A stretch of 64,000 nucleotides of DNA from Stramonita haemastoma (GCA_030674155.1 CM060324.1:47187131-47251130), one strand, 5' to 3'. Shown: positions 33,615-46,299, counted from the stretch's first letter. A program made the numbers and translations. The notes: generated from the sequence alone by a model not told the origin.

Positions 33615-35190
33615 CTACCACACCATCCATAATAATTTCATAACAATATCATGCACCACACTTAATCTGTAGGGTCGCCTCCACACGCACAAACACAAAA
33701 AACCGCACACACAAACACCAGCGAACGTGCGCGAGCACGCATGCATACCCACCCTCCCATGAATAAGAGCTAAAGAAGGAGAATCATTGTGACACAAACG
33801 CCGTTTTCCGAACCTGCCGCCCGCACTTTTTCGCACTTCCAGAGCCCGGGCACCAGGACCCTTTTCTACTCTATGCAGACAAACTGGACAACCATTTTGG
33901 ATGTGTGTGGCGCTGGAATTGTGGCGACACCACGGTCTGCAAGATATCAACCCCGCTTGTACAGAGCCCAGTTTCGCGCATAGAAACAGGGTACAGTGTA
34001 CGCAAAAATCACCCCTACCACACCATCCAATAATAATTTCATAACAATATCATGCACCACAGTAATCTGTAGGGTCGCCTCCACACGCACAAGCACAAAA
34101 AACCGCACACACACAAACACCAGCGAACGCGCGCGCGCGCGCATGCATACCCACCCTCCCATGAATAAGAGCTAAAGAAGGAGAAGCATTGTGACTCAAA
34201 CGCCGTTTTCCGGACCTTGCCGCCCGCACTTTCCCGCACTTCCAGAGCCGGGGCACCAGGACCCTATTCTACTCTATGCAGACAAACTGGGCAACCATTT
34301 TGGATGTGTGTGGCGCTGGAATTGTGGCGACACCACGGCCCGCAAGATGGCAACCCCGCTTGTACAGGGCCCAGTTTCGCGCATAGAAACAGGGTACAGT
34401 GTACACAAAAATCACCCCTACCACACCATCCCATAATAATTTCATAACAATATCATGCACCACAGTAATCTGTAGGGTGCCTCCACACGCACAAACACAA
34501 AAAACCGCACACACAAACACCGGCGAACGCGCGCGCGCGCGCATGCATACCCACCCTCCCATGAATAAGAGCTAAAGAAGGAGAAGCATTGTGACGCAAA
34601 CGCCGTTTTCCGGACCTTGCCGCCCGCACTTTCCGCACTTGCAGAGCCCGGGGCACCAGGACCCTATTCTACTCTATGCAGACAAACTGGGCAACCATTT
34701 TGGATGTGTGTGGCGCTGGAATTGTGGCGACACCACGGCTCGCAAGATGGCAACCCCCGCTTGTACAGAGCCCAGTTTGGGCATAGAAAAACAGGGTACA
34801 GTGTGCTCAAAAATCACCCCTACAACACCATCCAATAATAATTTCATACAACATCATGCACCACAGTAATCTGTAGGGTGCCTCCACACGCACAAATACA
34901 AAAAACCGCACACGCAAACACCAGCGAACGCACGCAGCGGCGCATGCATACCCACCCTCCCATGCATAAGAGCTAAAGAAGGAGAAGCATTGTGACGCAA
35001 ACGCCGTTTTCCGGACCTTGCCGCCCGCACTTTTCCGCACTTCCAGAGCCCGGGGCACCAGGACCGTATTCTACTCTATGCAGACAAACTGGGCAGCCAT
35101 TTTTATGTGTGTGGCACTGGAATTGTGGCGACACCACGGCCCGAAGATGGCAACCCCGCTTGTGCAGAGGCAAATTTGGCGCATAGAAAC
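33615..35190 (+). repeat. 402-bp satellite, forward array (about four units)
   Basis: Units start CTACCACACCATCC at 33615, 34015 and 34418, and CTACAACACC at 34820. Each holds CGCGCGCGCGCATGCATACC-type alternating tracts and GCTGGAATTGTGGCGACACC. Begins directly at the assembly gap. Confidence 0.95.
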
Positions 35191-36545
35191 CATTTGATGT
35201 GTGTTGGAGCGGTCATTAATGGTGGCACTGTACCATGTTTCTGTCCGCCGAAGTTGCCTATGTGCAAGCGGGGTTGCCCTCTTCGGGTGTTGGTGTCGCC
35301 ACAATTCTAGTGCCGCATACCTTCAAAATGGTTGCACACACTGTCTGCAAATGCAGAGCACGCTCTTGGTGCCCTGGGCTCTGTAACTGTGCAAAAGTGC
35401 GGGTGGCAAGGGTCCGAAAGTGCCGTTTTCGTGACATTTTTCGGAACGGGCCTTATGCTAATGCATGGGCGGGTGGGTACGCGTGCGTGCTTCTGCGCGG
35501 TCGCTGGTGTATATGTGTGCGACTTTTGGTGTTTGCGCATGTGGCGGAGACCCTACACTTTCTTATGGTGCATCATATTGTATGATATTATTATAGTATG
35601 TGTGTTGGAGGGGTCATTAATAGTTGCACTGTACCATGTATCCCTCCGCCAAAGTTGCCTATGTGCAAGCGGGGTTGCCCTCTTCGGGGCGTTGGTGTCG
35701 CCACAATTCCAGTGCCACACACCTGCAAAATGGTTGCACACACTGATTGCATACTGCAGAGCACGCTCTTGGTGCCCTGGGCTCTGTAACTGTGCAAAAG
35801 TGCGGGTGGCAAGGGCCGAAAGTGCCGTTTTCGTCACATCTTTCGGAAACGGGCGCTATGCTTATGCATGGGCGTGTGGGTACGCGTGCGCGCGTGCGCG
35901 CGGTCGCTGGTGTATATGTGTGCGACTTTTGGTGTTTGCGCATGTGGCGGAGACCCTACACTTTCTTATGGTGCATCATATTGTATGATATTATCATTTC
36001 ATATGTGTTGCAGGGGTCATTAATGGTTGCACTATACCATGCTTCTTTCCGCCTAAGTTCCCTACGGTACAAGCGGGGCTGCCCTTTTCGGGGCGTTGGT
36101 GTCGCCACAATTCCAGTGCCACACACCTGCAAAATGGTTGTAAAGATTGTATGCATACAGCAGAGCACGCTTTTGGTGCCGTGGGCTCTGTAACTGTGCA
36201 AAATTTCGGGTGCCAAGGGTCCGAAAGTTCCGTTTTCGTCACATCTTTCGGAAACGGGCCTTATGCTTATGCATAGGCGGGTGGGTACGCGTGCGGCGTC
36301 CGTGCGGTCACTGGTGTATATGTGTGCGATTTTTTGTGTTTGCGCGTGTGGCGGAGACCCTGCACTTTTTATGGTGCATCATATTGTATGATAATATCAT
36401 TGGATGTGTGTTGGAGGGGTCATTAATGGTTGCACTGTACCATGCTTCCTTACGCCAAAGTTGCAAAGCGGGGTTGCCCTCTTCGGGGCGTTGGTGTCGC
36501 CACAATTCCAGTGCCACACACCTGCAAAATGGTTGTATGATCATA
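35190..36545 (-). repeat. 402-bp satellite, inverted array (about three and a half units)
   Basis: GGTCATTAATGGT recurs at 35211, 35612, 36015 and 36418. GGTGTCGCCACAATTCCAGT is the reverse complement of the forward unit's GCTGGAATTGTGGCGACACC, and the order of other blocks is also reversed. The inverted units are clearly diverged from the forward ones. Confidence 0.93.
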
Positions 36546-36582
36546 ATGATCGTTTGATTGTTTATTTATTTATTTAAGTTTT

Positions 36583-36758
<176 letters not shown>

Positions 36759-36794
36759 TGTGCGGTGTCTTTATTATTTTAATTTCAGTCCTCC

Positions 36795-37087
36795 GGGTTA
36801 GCTCAGTGGTCAGAGCAGCCAGCCAAGGTTAAGCAGCATCGAGTGTAGTTACCGATTGGATGGGTGACCGTTTGCGTTTGTTTGCCTTGGCTTCAGGTCA
36901 GTTCCCTAAGTTACCCAGATGTAAATGGTAGGCCCCTACCTGCCCTCTTTAGGGTCAGGGAAGTAGAAGCAGGGAGGAAGAGAGATGGGCACCGCCCTCA
37001 ATATGCTGGCCCCTAGAGAAGCTGAGGTCTCTGATGCCTCGCCCCCCTACGACCACATAGGTTATTGGACACCCTTACCTTTACCTT
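36795..37087 (+). mobile_element. SINE family 1, full-length
   Basis: GTTAGCTCAGTGGTCAGAGC, GTTAAGCAGCATCGAGTGTA, GATTGGATGGGTGACCG and the usual body ending GTTATTGGACACCCTTACC. Confidence 0.87.
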
Positions 37088-37424
37088 GAGTTGGTGAAGT
37101 CGTGGGCTCGAATCTTCACAGCAGCATCTGGTGGTAAAGTTAAGGGTAGGATTTCTACGATCTCCTGCATGGCCAGCCGAGCGCACGATAAAACGCTAAA
37201 TGTAGGGTATACAACTCAGTACGCTATCCTCAAGACACTTTCAATGGTTTTTCCCCTTAGACCATGGAAAGTCAGACTGCTTAACTCCCCCCCCCCCCCC
37301 TGTCCGCCACTATTGACGACAGACAAGACTGCTAAAAATTTAAGTGCAGACCTGCAAGTGCCTTCATTCATAAGGCTTATATACACATGCAGAAGGTAAA
37401 TATGCACGTTTTCCCACGGGAGAT

Positions 37425-37725
37425 GCCGAGGACCTCTCAGTATAAATGGCATCCCCACTATCTAGAAATTCTGTGCTAGAAATTCCCTTTTTTTTTTAAT
37501 TCCTCTCTTTCTTTCTGCTTTGTTCCTTTTCTTCGTGTCACGTCACCTCCCTCTTGATTATTGTCTGCTTTCTTCATTTATTTTTCACGAAAGATAACAA
37601 TTCTCTCCCATGCTGATCAGATACGCTGGACCAGACGTTTCAGGCGCTTAAGGGCAGGGCAACACATTTTTACTCATAATTATGACAGACAATACTTAGC
37701 CTACTTTCTGAGCGCTCAACGAAGA
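37425..37725 (+). repeat. Repeat C, third copy
   Basis: GAGATGCCGAGGACCTCTCA through TTATGACAGACAATACTTAG. Confidence 0.65.
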
Positions 37726-37737
37726 AATTATTTATTC

Positions 37738-38010
37738 ATTTATTTATTGAGTCTTTTTTTAAAATCGAGGATAATGGAATAAGCACTCATGTGCTTTTTT
37801 ACATCCAGTCCCCGTGTGTATGCAGTTTTGTAAATGTCATCTGTTCTTACCGGCACACAATGGACTACTCTTAAGAAAAGCGGAACAGGATTTAACGTGT
37901 GGGCAAAATGTTCTGCGTGCGTTCGCACACGGGGCATCGGTTTATAGTCCCATCCGAAGGACTTTTGGGGTGAGTGGAGTCAGCACTGATGTTAACTCCA
38001 GGAGAAGAAG
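37738..38010 (-). mobile_element. SINE family 2, 5' truncated
   Basis: Tail at the low-coordinate side (TCGAGGATAATGGAATAAGC) and core GTCCCATCCGAAGGACTTTT near 37950, ending at TTAACTCCAGGAGA. Confidence 0.8.
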
Positions 38011-38199
38011 AAGAAATTTGCACGTTAAACATCCTGTAGTTCATGTCCACCTTCTGTGGGGTAGAAAATACGAATTTACCCAGAATGTAAGGTATGCCTA
38101 TAGGAGATGGCTTCGGCCAGGTTCAACTTGCCAAAAAAACACGGCCTGGAAAATTCAGTTCAGGGAGTTAAAAGAGAAGAGAAGACTGTGATAAATGGT

Positions 38200-38760
38200 T
38201 TTATATCATAGGATGAAGATAGGATGTATTGCCTTTGGGTTTTCATTCAGCCAGTGTTGGTTTTTAGTACAGTGTGGTTTTATGGACTAGGGTGGTGTGT
38301 TAAATTAAAGGTGGTTTTAAGTTACTGCGTTTGTGGTGGATTGTAGATTTAGAAAATGTTTCATTTCAGTAGGTGCTGAGTATAGCGTTTTAGATGGCTT
38401 TATTTCAGGATGTGGTGGTTATAGAGTAACATGGATCTCTTGGATTTGGTTTAGAAGGTTTAATGAATTGCAGATGGTTTACTTTGTTGATGGTTATTGA
38501 TAAGTGTTATATATTATGTGGTTTTATCTCAGAACGAAGCACCTGTGTGTATGGGTCATTTAGTCAGGTCATGATGGAGGTGTGCTGTAGACAAGTTCAT
38601 TTCGTGAATGGGGAATGGGTTCATTGTTGTAGCGTTCTAGATGGTTTTATTTCAGAGAGTAGAGGTGATAAGGGTATCATGGTATGGTTTCAATTAATTA
38701 AGAAGATGCTGTCATACAAGAAACGACAGTAGGGTTGGTTATAAACCCTGTTTTTATCTG
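38200..38760 (+). repeat. Degenerate repeats related to the 42-46 kb array
   Basis: TATAGCGTTTTAGATGGCTT with TATTTCAGGATGTGGTGG and GTAGCGTTCTAGATGGTTTT repeat at irregular spacing; the TATAGCGTTTTAGA core is shared with the large array. Confidence 0.5.
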
Positions 38761-38864
38761 TACTATAGTTGCACAGTTTTAATCTGAAATTTTAAAATCT
38801 TACAAAGTAACAGGCCTGATATGGCTTCTGTGTGCTCAACAGGGCTTTTGCTTACAATATATCG

Positions 38865-39620
38865 TGGGATGAAGTAAATGGTTACAATATATCGTGGGAT
38901 GAAGAAAATGGCTGTAATATATGGTGGGGTGAAGTAAATGGTTACAATATATCGTGGGATGAAGTAAATGGCTACAATATATTGTAGGATGAAGTAAATG
39001 GCTACAATATATTGTAGGATGAAGTAAATGGCTACAATTTATTCTGCAATGAAGTAAATGGCTACAATAATTATATCCTGGGATGAAGTAAAAGGCTACA
39101 ATATATCGTAGGATGAAGTAAATGGCTACAATTTATTCTGCAATGAAGTAAATGGCTACAATAATTATATCCTGGGATGAAGTAAAAGGCTACAAAATAT
39201 GGTAGGATGAAGTAAATGGCTACAATATATCCTGCCATGAAGTAAATGGCTACAATTTATCCTGCCATGAAGTAAATGGCTATAATATATTGTAGGATGA
39301 AGTAAATGGCTACAATTTATTCTGCAATGAAGTAAATGGCTACAATATATCGTGGGATGAAGTAAATGGTTACAATATATCGTGGGATGAAGTAAATGGC
39401 TACAATATATCCTACCATGAAGTAAATGGCTACAATTTATCCTGCCATGAAGTAAATGGCTACAATATATTGTAGGATGAAGTAAATGGCTACAATTTAT
39501 TCTGCAATGAAGTAAATGGCTACAATATATCCTGGGATGAAGTAAAAGGCTACAATATATGTAGGATGAAGTAAATGGCTACAATTTATCCTGCAATGAA
39601 GTAAATGGCTACAATACATG
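38865..39620 (+). repeat. 30-bp minisatellite, about 25 copies
   Basis: Unit GATGAAGTAAATGGCTACAA plus TATATCGTGG, with several recurring variants (TTTATTCTGCAAT, ATATCCTGCCAT). Confidence 0.93.
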
Positions 39621-40164
39621 TTGAGGGTTTTCTCTAAGGAATGGTGGATGGCTACTGTACATTACTGACATTTTTCTTGTATAAAAAATTGTTTTAGATG
39701 ATTAATTCGATACATGCACATTACAAGGCAGAGCATAAAAAGATTTTGTTTCAGGTGGTGATTATAGCGATGGGATCTTTTGTTTTGTTTGGGAATTTTT
39801 GTTGCTGTTGTTTTGTTGGTTGTTTGTTGTTGTTTTTTGGGGGGAGGGGGGGGGACACTATTTTGGGTCAAAAGTTAATGTAGTTAACTATATATCATTC
39901 CAATGTGGTCAGGTAATAGAGGGTTATAAACAGATTTTTGGGGGGCGGGTCCCATGTGAATGGGTGTAATGTTTGTTTGCTGCTGTTGTTGTTTTTTTTT
40001 TGTTTTTTTATTTCAGGGAGTTTAAATAGCGTTCTTTTTTCTATGGGTGCCCATCATCTGCCATGCTTTTATTTCAGCATCATGCAAAGGTGCTTTTATC
40101 CCCTAGGTGGTTAGCACACCATGTAGAAGTGTGTTTTGTATCAGTTTGGTAGTTTGCATGTCAC

Positions 40165-40790
40165 AGCTAAGTTTTGTTTTAACTTTGTGGTTGGGGCCTC
40201 ATAACTAGGTTTTGTTTTAAGTTTGTGGTTGGGGCCTCATAACTAGGTTTTGTTTTAAGTTTGTGGTTGGGACCTCATAGGTAGGTTGTGTTTTAAGTTT
40301 GTGGTTGGGACCTCATAGGTAGGTTGTGTTTTAAGTTTGTGGTTGGGACCTCATAGGTAGGTTGTGTTTTAACTTTGTGGTTGGGGCCTCATAGGTAGGT
40401 TTTGTTTTAAGTTTGTGGTTGGGACCTCATAGGTAGGTTGTGTTTTAAGTTTGTGGTTGGGACCTCATAGGTAGGTTGTGTTTTAACTTTGTGGTTGGGG
40501 CCTCATAGGTAGGTTTTGTTTTAAGTTTGTGGTTGGGACCTCATAGGTAGGTTGTGTTTTAAGTTTGTGGTTGGGACCTCATAGGTAGGTTGTGTTTTAA
40601 CTTTGTGGTTGGGGCCTCATAGGTAGGTTTTGTTACGAGTTTGTTGTTGGCCGCCATATCTAGGTTTTAAGTTTGTGGTTTGGGCATCATAGCTAGGTTT
40701 TGTTTTAAGCTTGTGGTTGTCACCTCCTAGGTAGGTTTTGTTTTAAGTTTGTTGTTGGCCCCTCATATGTAGGTTTTGTTTTAAGTTTAT
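40165..40790 (+). repeat. 38-bp minisatellite with 114-bp higher-order repeat
   Basis: Unit TTTTAAGTTTGTGGTTGGGA plus CCTCATAGGTAGGTTGTG. The variant AACTTTGTGG occurs at 40371, 40485 and 40599, spaced exactly 114 = 3 x 38. Confidence 0.93.
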
Positions 40791-40904
40791 AGCAACAATG
40801 TGCTCAAGAATACGATTTTTCTAGGACTGTGGTTATAGCCTTGATACTTTTTGTTTTAGACACGTGTTGATAGATTAGGGAGACGCTTTGCTTTGGGCTG
40901 TTAT

Positions 40905-41125
40905 GTTAGATACACAGTCGACTCAGTTTAGGGTTATAGTGTTGAAAAGAATAGTTTCGATTTAATTTGCGAATTATGGTGTTGTATAGAAACGTTCTGA
41001 TTTAGGTTGGGAGTTAAAAGTGTTGTATAGAAATATCTTGGTTCAGATTTGCGATTATACTTTTGATGTGAAGGGATTCTTTGTTGGAGTTAGTAGTGTT
41101 GAATGTTTTATCTCAGGTTGATGGT
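40905..41125 (+). repeat. Degenerate repeats, TTATAGTGTTG type
   Basis: GGGTTATAGTGTTGAAAAGA, GAATTATGGTGTTGTATAGA and GTTAAAAGTGTTGTATAGAA recur about every 50 bp. Confidence 0.5.
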
Positions 41126-41690
41126 TGTAACAGCAACATCTGCTCTAGTCAGACTCCAGAGGATTATCAGAAGCAACAACATCAGCTTCTGCACCAAATA
41201 CCACCTTTACAAATCCCTCGTGATATCTATCCTCCTATATGGCTGTGAATCATGGACTCTGACAGCAGAGTTAGAGAGGAGAATCCAAGCATTTGAGAAC
41301 AAGTGCCACAGAAGACTCCTCAGAATATCATACAAAGAACACAAGACCAATAACTATGTGAAAGAAGAAATCAAAAAGTGTGTGGGCCCCAAGAGCCTTT
41401 GCTCTCCACCATAAAGAGGAGAAAGCTGATGTGGTTTGGTCACACCACAAGACACAACACCCTAGCAAAAACCATCCTGCAAGGAACAGTCGAGGGCAAG
41501 AGAAGAAGAGGCCGCCAAAAGAAATCATGGGTTGACAACATCAAAGACTGGACCGCCCAACCCCTGCAACATCTCCTACTAGCCACACAGGATCGTGAAG
41601 CATGGAAAAAGATCGCTGTTGCGTCTTCTCTCATGTCCCCCCTACGTCCTTTGGGACATGGGACTGAGTGAGTGTGAGAGAGAGTGAGAT
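41100..41690 (+). mobile_element. LINE family A, reverse transcriptase C-terminal part
   Basis: Frames read FCTKYHLYKSLVISILLYGC, ESWTLTAELERRIQAFENKC, then after a frame change RRKLMWFGHTTRHNTLAKTI and RRGRQKKSWVDNIKDWT. These are standard RT thumb/C-terminal motifs of non-LTR retrotransposons. It ends near GACTGAGTGAGTGTGAGAGA. One shift near 41390. Confidence 0.88.
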
Positions 41691-41739
41691 GGTTGTAATG
41701 TGTTTATGTATTGTTTCTGGTTAGTGCTTCTCTTCCATA

Positions 41740-41830
41740 AGGCACAGCAGGTCTTAGTGTGTGCCAAGATGTTCTGCGTGTTTCTGCACACTGGACCCCA
41801 CCTGGTCTACATTATCATCCAAGGACTTGC
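41740..41830 (-). mobile_element. Short SINE family 2-like fragment
   Basis: GTGTGCCAAGATGTTCTGCGTG and TTCTGCACACTGGACC resemble the middle of the family on the minus strand. Confidence 0.4.
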
Positions 41831-41924
41831 ACCATTAAAGTGCGATAGATACCCATGGATTTTTTTTCACCAGTTACATTTTGTTCCTCGTTAGTTTTAT
41901 AAGGTATTATATACACATTTTGTT

Positions 41925-42110
41925 TCAGACTGATGGTTACAGGAGTTATACGTAGATGATTTGTTTCAGATTGAAGGTTGTGTGTTATGAATACGTTACG
42001 TTTTAGATTAGTGGTCAGGTGTGTTATGAATACGTTATGTTCCAGATTGGTGGTCAAGTGTGTTACGAATACGTTTCGTTTCAGATTGGTGGTTAGGTGT
42101 AATGGGTACT
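41925..42110 (+). repeat. Degenerate repeat of about 38-42 bp
   Basis: TTTCAGATTGGTGGTTAGGTGT-like units with GTTATGAATACGTTACG occur four times. Confidence 0.6.
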
Positions 42111-42274
42111 TTTTTGTTTTCATTCCTCCCCTAAAGCTCCAAGATTCACAAATGGCAATATTTTATGCATGCGACCGTTCTTTTCCACCGTTAATTAAAG
42201 TGGCCACATCCAGACTTCGGGGGAAATAAATACGTTTTATTTCCAGTGGGTCATGATGTGCTACACTTTCTTTA

Positions 42275-43080
42275 TTATAGTGTTTGAGACACTCGGTTTT
42301 ATTATAGTGTTTTAGATGCTTTTATTTATTATAGTGTTTTGGACACGTTTTTTATTATAGTGTTTTAGACACTTTTCTTGCAGTTTTTTTAAACACTCGT
42401 TTTTTTTTTATTGTAGTGTTTTAGACACTCCGGGTTTTTTTTTTATTATAGTGTTTTAGACACTCTTTATTATAGTGTTTTAGATACTTGTTTTATTATA
42501 GTTTTCGACACTTGTTTTCTTATAATAGTGTTTTAGACACTTGTTTTCTTATTACAGTGTTTTAGACACTTTTTTCATTATAATGATTTAGACACTCTTT
42601 TTATTATGGTGTTTTAGACACTTGTTTGTTTTTTTTAATTTATTTTAGTGCTTTAGACACCAAGTTTTTTGTTATTATAGTGTTTTAGACACTCGTTTTT
42701 ATTATAGTGTTTTAGACAATCGTTTTTTATTACAGGTTTTAGACACTTTTTTATTATCGTGTTTTAGATGCTTTTTATCACAGTGTTTTAGACACTCTTT
42801 TTTTATTATAGTGTTTAAGACTGTTATTATATTGTTTTAGACACTCTTTTTTATAATATTGTTTAAGACTGTTATTATATTGTTTTAAACACTCGGTTTT
42901 TTATGATAGTGTTTTAGACACGTTTTTTTTTTTATTATAGTGTTTACATGTTTTTAACTCGTTTTTTATGACAGTGTTTTATTATAGTGTTTTAGACACT
43001 AGTTTTTTATTATAGAGTTTTAGACACTTTGTTATCATAGTGTTTTAGATACTTTTTTTTTATTATAGTGTTGTAGACAC

Positions 43081-43126
<46 letters not shown>

Positions 43127-43146
43127 CATCATCATCATCATCACCA

Positions 43147-43181
<35 letters not shown>

Positions 43182-46100
43182 GTATTTTAGAGCTCTTTTT
43201 TTTTCATATAGTGTTTTAAACACTGTTTTTTTTAAATATTAAAGTGTTTCCGACTATCGTTATTCATTATAGTGTATTAGACACTCATTTTTTTTTATCA
43301 TAGTATTTCCAACTATCGTTATTTTTTTATCAAAGTTTTTTTTAGACTATTATAGTGTTTTCGACACTTTTTTAAAGAATTTTATTCATAGTATTTTAGA
43401 CACAAGTTTTATATTATAGTGTTTTAGACACTTGTTTTTTTTATAATAGTGTTTATGCACTCGTTTTTTTATTATAATATTTTGGACACTTTTATTTTCG
43501 TGTTTTAGACACTTGTTTTTATTATAGTGTTTTAGACACTTATTTTATTATAGTGTTTTAGTTACTGATTTTTTTTATTACGGTGTTTTAGACACTCTTT
43601 TTATTATAGTGTTTTAGACACTTGTTTTTTTTATTATAGTGTTTTAGTTACTCGGGTTTTTTGTTTTGTTTTAGACACTCGTTTTTTTTTTATCATAGTG
43701 TTTTAGACACTCGTTTTTTTTTTATTATAGTGTTTTAAACACTCGTTCTTTTCATTATAGTGTTTTAGACACTTGTATTTTTTATTATAGTGTTTTAGAC
43801 ACTTTTTTTTATTATGGTGTTTTAGACACTTGTTTTTTATCGTAGTGTTTCAGACACTTTTTTTTTATTATAGTGTTTTAAGACATATTTTATCATAGTG
43901 TTTTAGACACTCTTTTATTATAGTGTTTTAGACACTTTTTTAAATTATAGTGTTTTAGATACTTTTTATTATAGTGCTGTAGACACTTTTTTATTATAGT
44001 GTTTTAAACACATTTTATTAAAGTGTTTTAGACACGTTATTATAGTGTTTTAGACACTTGTTTTTTTATCATAGTGTTTTAGACACTCGTTTTTTATCAT
44101 AGTCTTTCAGACACTTTTTTTTATCATAGCGTTTCAGACATTTGTTTTTTATTATAGTGTGTTAGACAATTTTATTTTAGTGTTTTAGACACTTGTTTTT
44201 ATTATAGTGTTTGACAATTTTTATTATATTGTTTTAAACACTTTTTATTATAGTGTTTTAACACTTTATGATAGTGTTTTAGACACTTTTTATATAGTGT
44301 TTAGACACTTTTTATCATAGTGTTTTAGACACTTTATTATAGTGTTTTAGACACTTTATTGTAGTGTTTTAGACACTTTTTATTATAGTGTTTAGACACT
44401 TTTTTATCATAGTGTTTTAGACACTTTATTATAGTGTTTTAGACACTTTATTATAGTGTTTTAGACCCTTTTTATTATAGTGTTTAGACACTTTTTTTAT
44501 CATAGTGTTTTAGACACTTGTTTTTTATTATAGTGTTTTAAACACTCGTTTTTATGATAGCGTTTTAGACACGGGTTTCTGATTATAGTATTTTAGACAC
44601 TTGTTCTTTTATTGTAGTATTTTAGACACTTCTTATTAAAGTGTTTTAGACACATTATAGTGATTTAGACACTTGCTTTTTATTATTATAGTGTTTTAGA
44701 CACGATTATAGTGTCTTAGACACTTGCTTGTTTATTATTATAGTGTTTTAGACACTATTATAGTGATTTAAACATTCGGGTTTTTGTTTTATTATTTCAG
44801 ATACTCGTTTTATTTTTATTATAGTGTTTTAATCACTTTTTTATTATAATGTTTTAGACTTTTATTATAGTGTTTTAAACACTCTGGGTTTTTTTATATT
44901 ATAGTGTCTTAGACACTTTGTGTTTTTAGACACTTGTTTTTTATTAGTGTTGTTTTTTATTATAGCGTTTTAGACACTGGTTTGTTTTTTATAGTGTTGT
45001 AGACACTCTGTATTACAGTGTTTTAATCATTCAGGGTTTTTCTTTTGTTTTTTATTTCACTCTTTTTATTATAGTATTTTAAACATTTGTTTTTTGTTAT
45101 GGTGTTTTAGACACTTGTTTTTAATATAGGTGGATCGGTGGTCTAGGTAGTAACGCGCCTTGCCTATAAAGCAAAAATTCCGGTGGTTCGTATCCCGTTT
45201 GGGCCCCCAACTTTTTCTCCATCCATTAGACCCTGAGTGGTGGTCTGGGCGCTAGTCTTTCGGATGAAATGATAAACCGAGGTCTCGTGTGTTACACATT
45301 ATTTAGCGCACGTAAAAGAACCCACGGCAACAAGAGGGTTGACCTTGGCAAAATTCTGTAGAAAAAAGCCACTCTGATAGGGAAACAAATACAGCTGCAT
45401 ACAGGAAAAAGAAAAAAAAATAGAGAGCAGCCCGAATTTTACACAGATAAATCTGCTAGAACATAATGTGGTACAAATAGTGTTTAAACACGTGTTTTTT
45501 ATTAGTGTTTTCGAGACTTTATTATTATAGTGTTTTAGACACTTGGTTTTATTATTATTATTGTTGTTGTTATTATTATTATTATGTTTTAAGACTCTTT
45601 TTATAAATATAGTGTTTTAGACATTATCATAGTGTTTTAAACATTCGGGTCTTTTTTTTTATAGCGTTTTAGACACTCTTTTATTATAGCGTTTTAGTCA
45701 CTCTTAGCGTCCTAGTCACTATAGTGTTTTAAACATTCGGAGTTTTCTTTATTATTTCAGACACTCCGTTTTTATTATAGTGTTTTAAACATTTTTTTAA
45801 TGTAGTGTTTTTAGACATTTGTTTCTTTATTATAGTGTTTAGACACTTGTTTGGGGTCAGAGCGTTTTAGACACTTGTTGTTTTTTTATTAGTGTTTCAG
45901 ACACTTGTTTTTTATTATAGTGTTTCAGACACTTGTTTTTTTTTTATTAGTGTTTTAGACACTTGTTTTTTTGTTATAGTGTTTTAGACGTTCGGTTTTT
46001 TTTTTTATCATAGTGTTTTAGACGCTCGGGTTTTTTTTATCATAGTGTTTTAGACTCTTTCTATTATAGTGTTTTACACACATTTCGGATTAAAGTGTTT

Positions 46101-46255
46101 AAGACACTTTTTTATTATAGTGTTTTAGACACTTGGGGGAGGGGGTTAGCGTTTTAGAAATTTTTTTTATCATAGTGTTTTAGACACTTGGGGGTTTTAT
46201 ATAGTGTTTTAGACACTTGTTTCTGATTATAGTGTTTCAAACACTCAGGGTTTTT
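42275..46255 (+). repeat. Large 24-30 bp minisatellite, nearly 4 kb, dyad in each unit
   Basis: More than 100 degenerate units of TTATTATAGTGTTTTAGACACTTG and T runs (written here as a 24-mer motif in two parts: TTATTATAG and TGTTTTAGACACTTG). Each has AGTGT-TTTAG-ACACT, an inverted repeat. Interrupted by a SINE (45128-45480) and TTA/TCA microsatellite at 43083-43180. Confidence 0.93.
45128..45480 (+). mobile_element. SINE family 3 inserted in the large minisatellite
   Basis: tRNA-like head GGATCGGTGGTCTAGGTAGT, B box GTGGTTCGTATCCC, core GTCTTTCGGATGAAATGATA with AACCGAGGTC, and GCGCACGTAAAAGAACCCAC. The 42-46 kb minisatellite resumes on both sides. Confidence 0.85.
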
Positions 46256-46299
46256 TGGTTTTTTGTTTTTTCTCTCCAACATAAAGTTAGCGCATTCAG

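Noticed and set aside
35332..36193. Open frames over 148-218 codons in the satellite
   Set aside because: They follow the 402-bp repeat in GC-rich sequence and change with each unit; no protein motif.
41978..42123. Open frames with MNTLRFRLVV repeats
   Set aside because: Caused by a short degenerate tandem repeat, not a gene.
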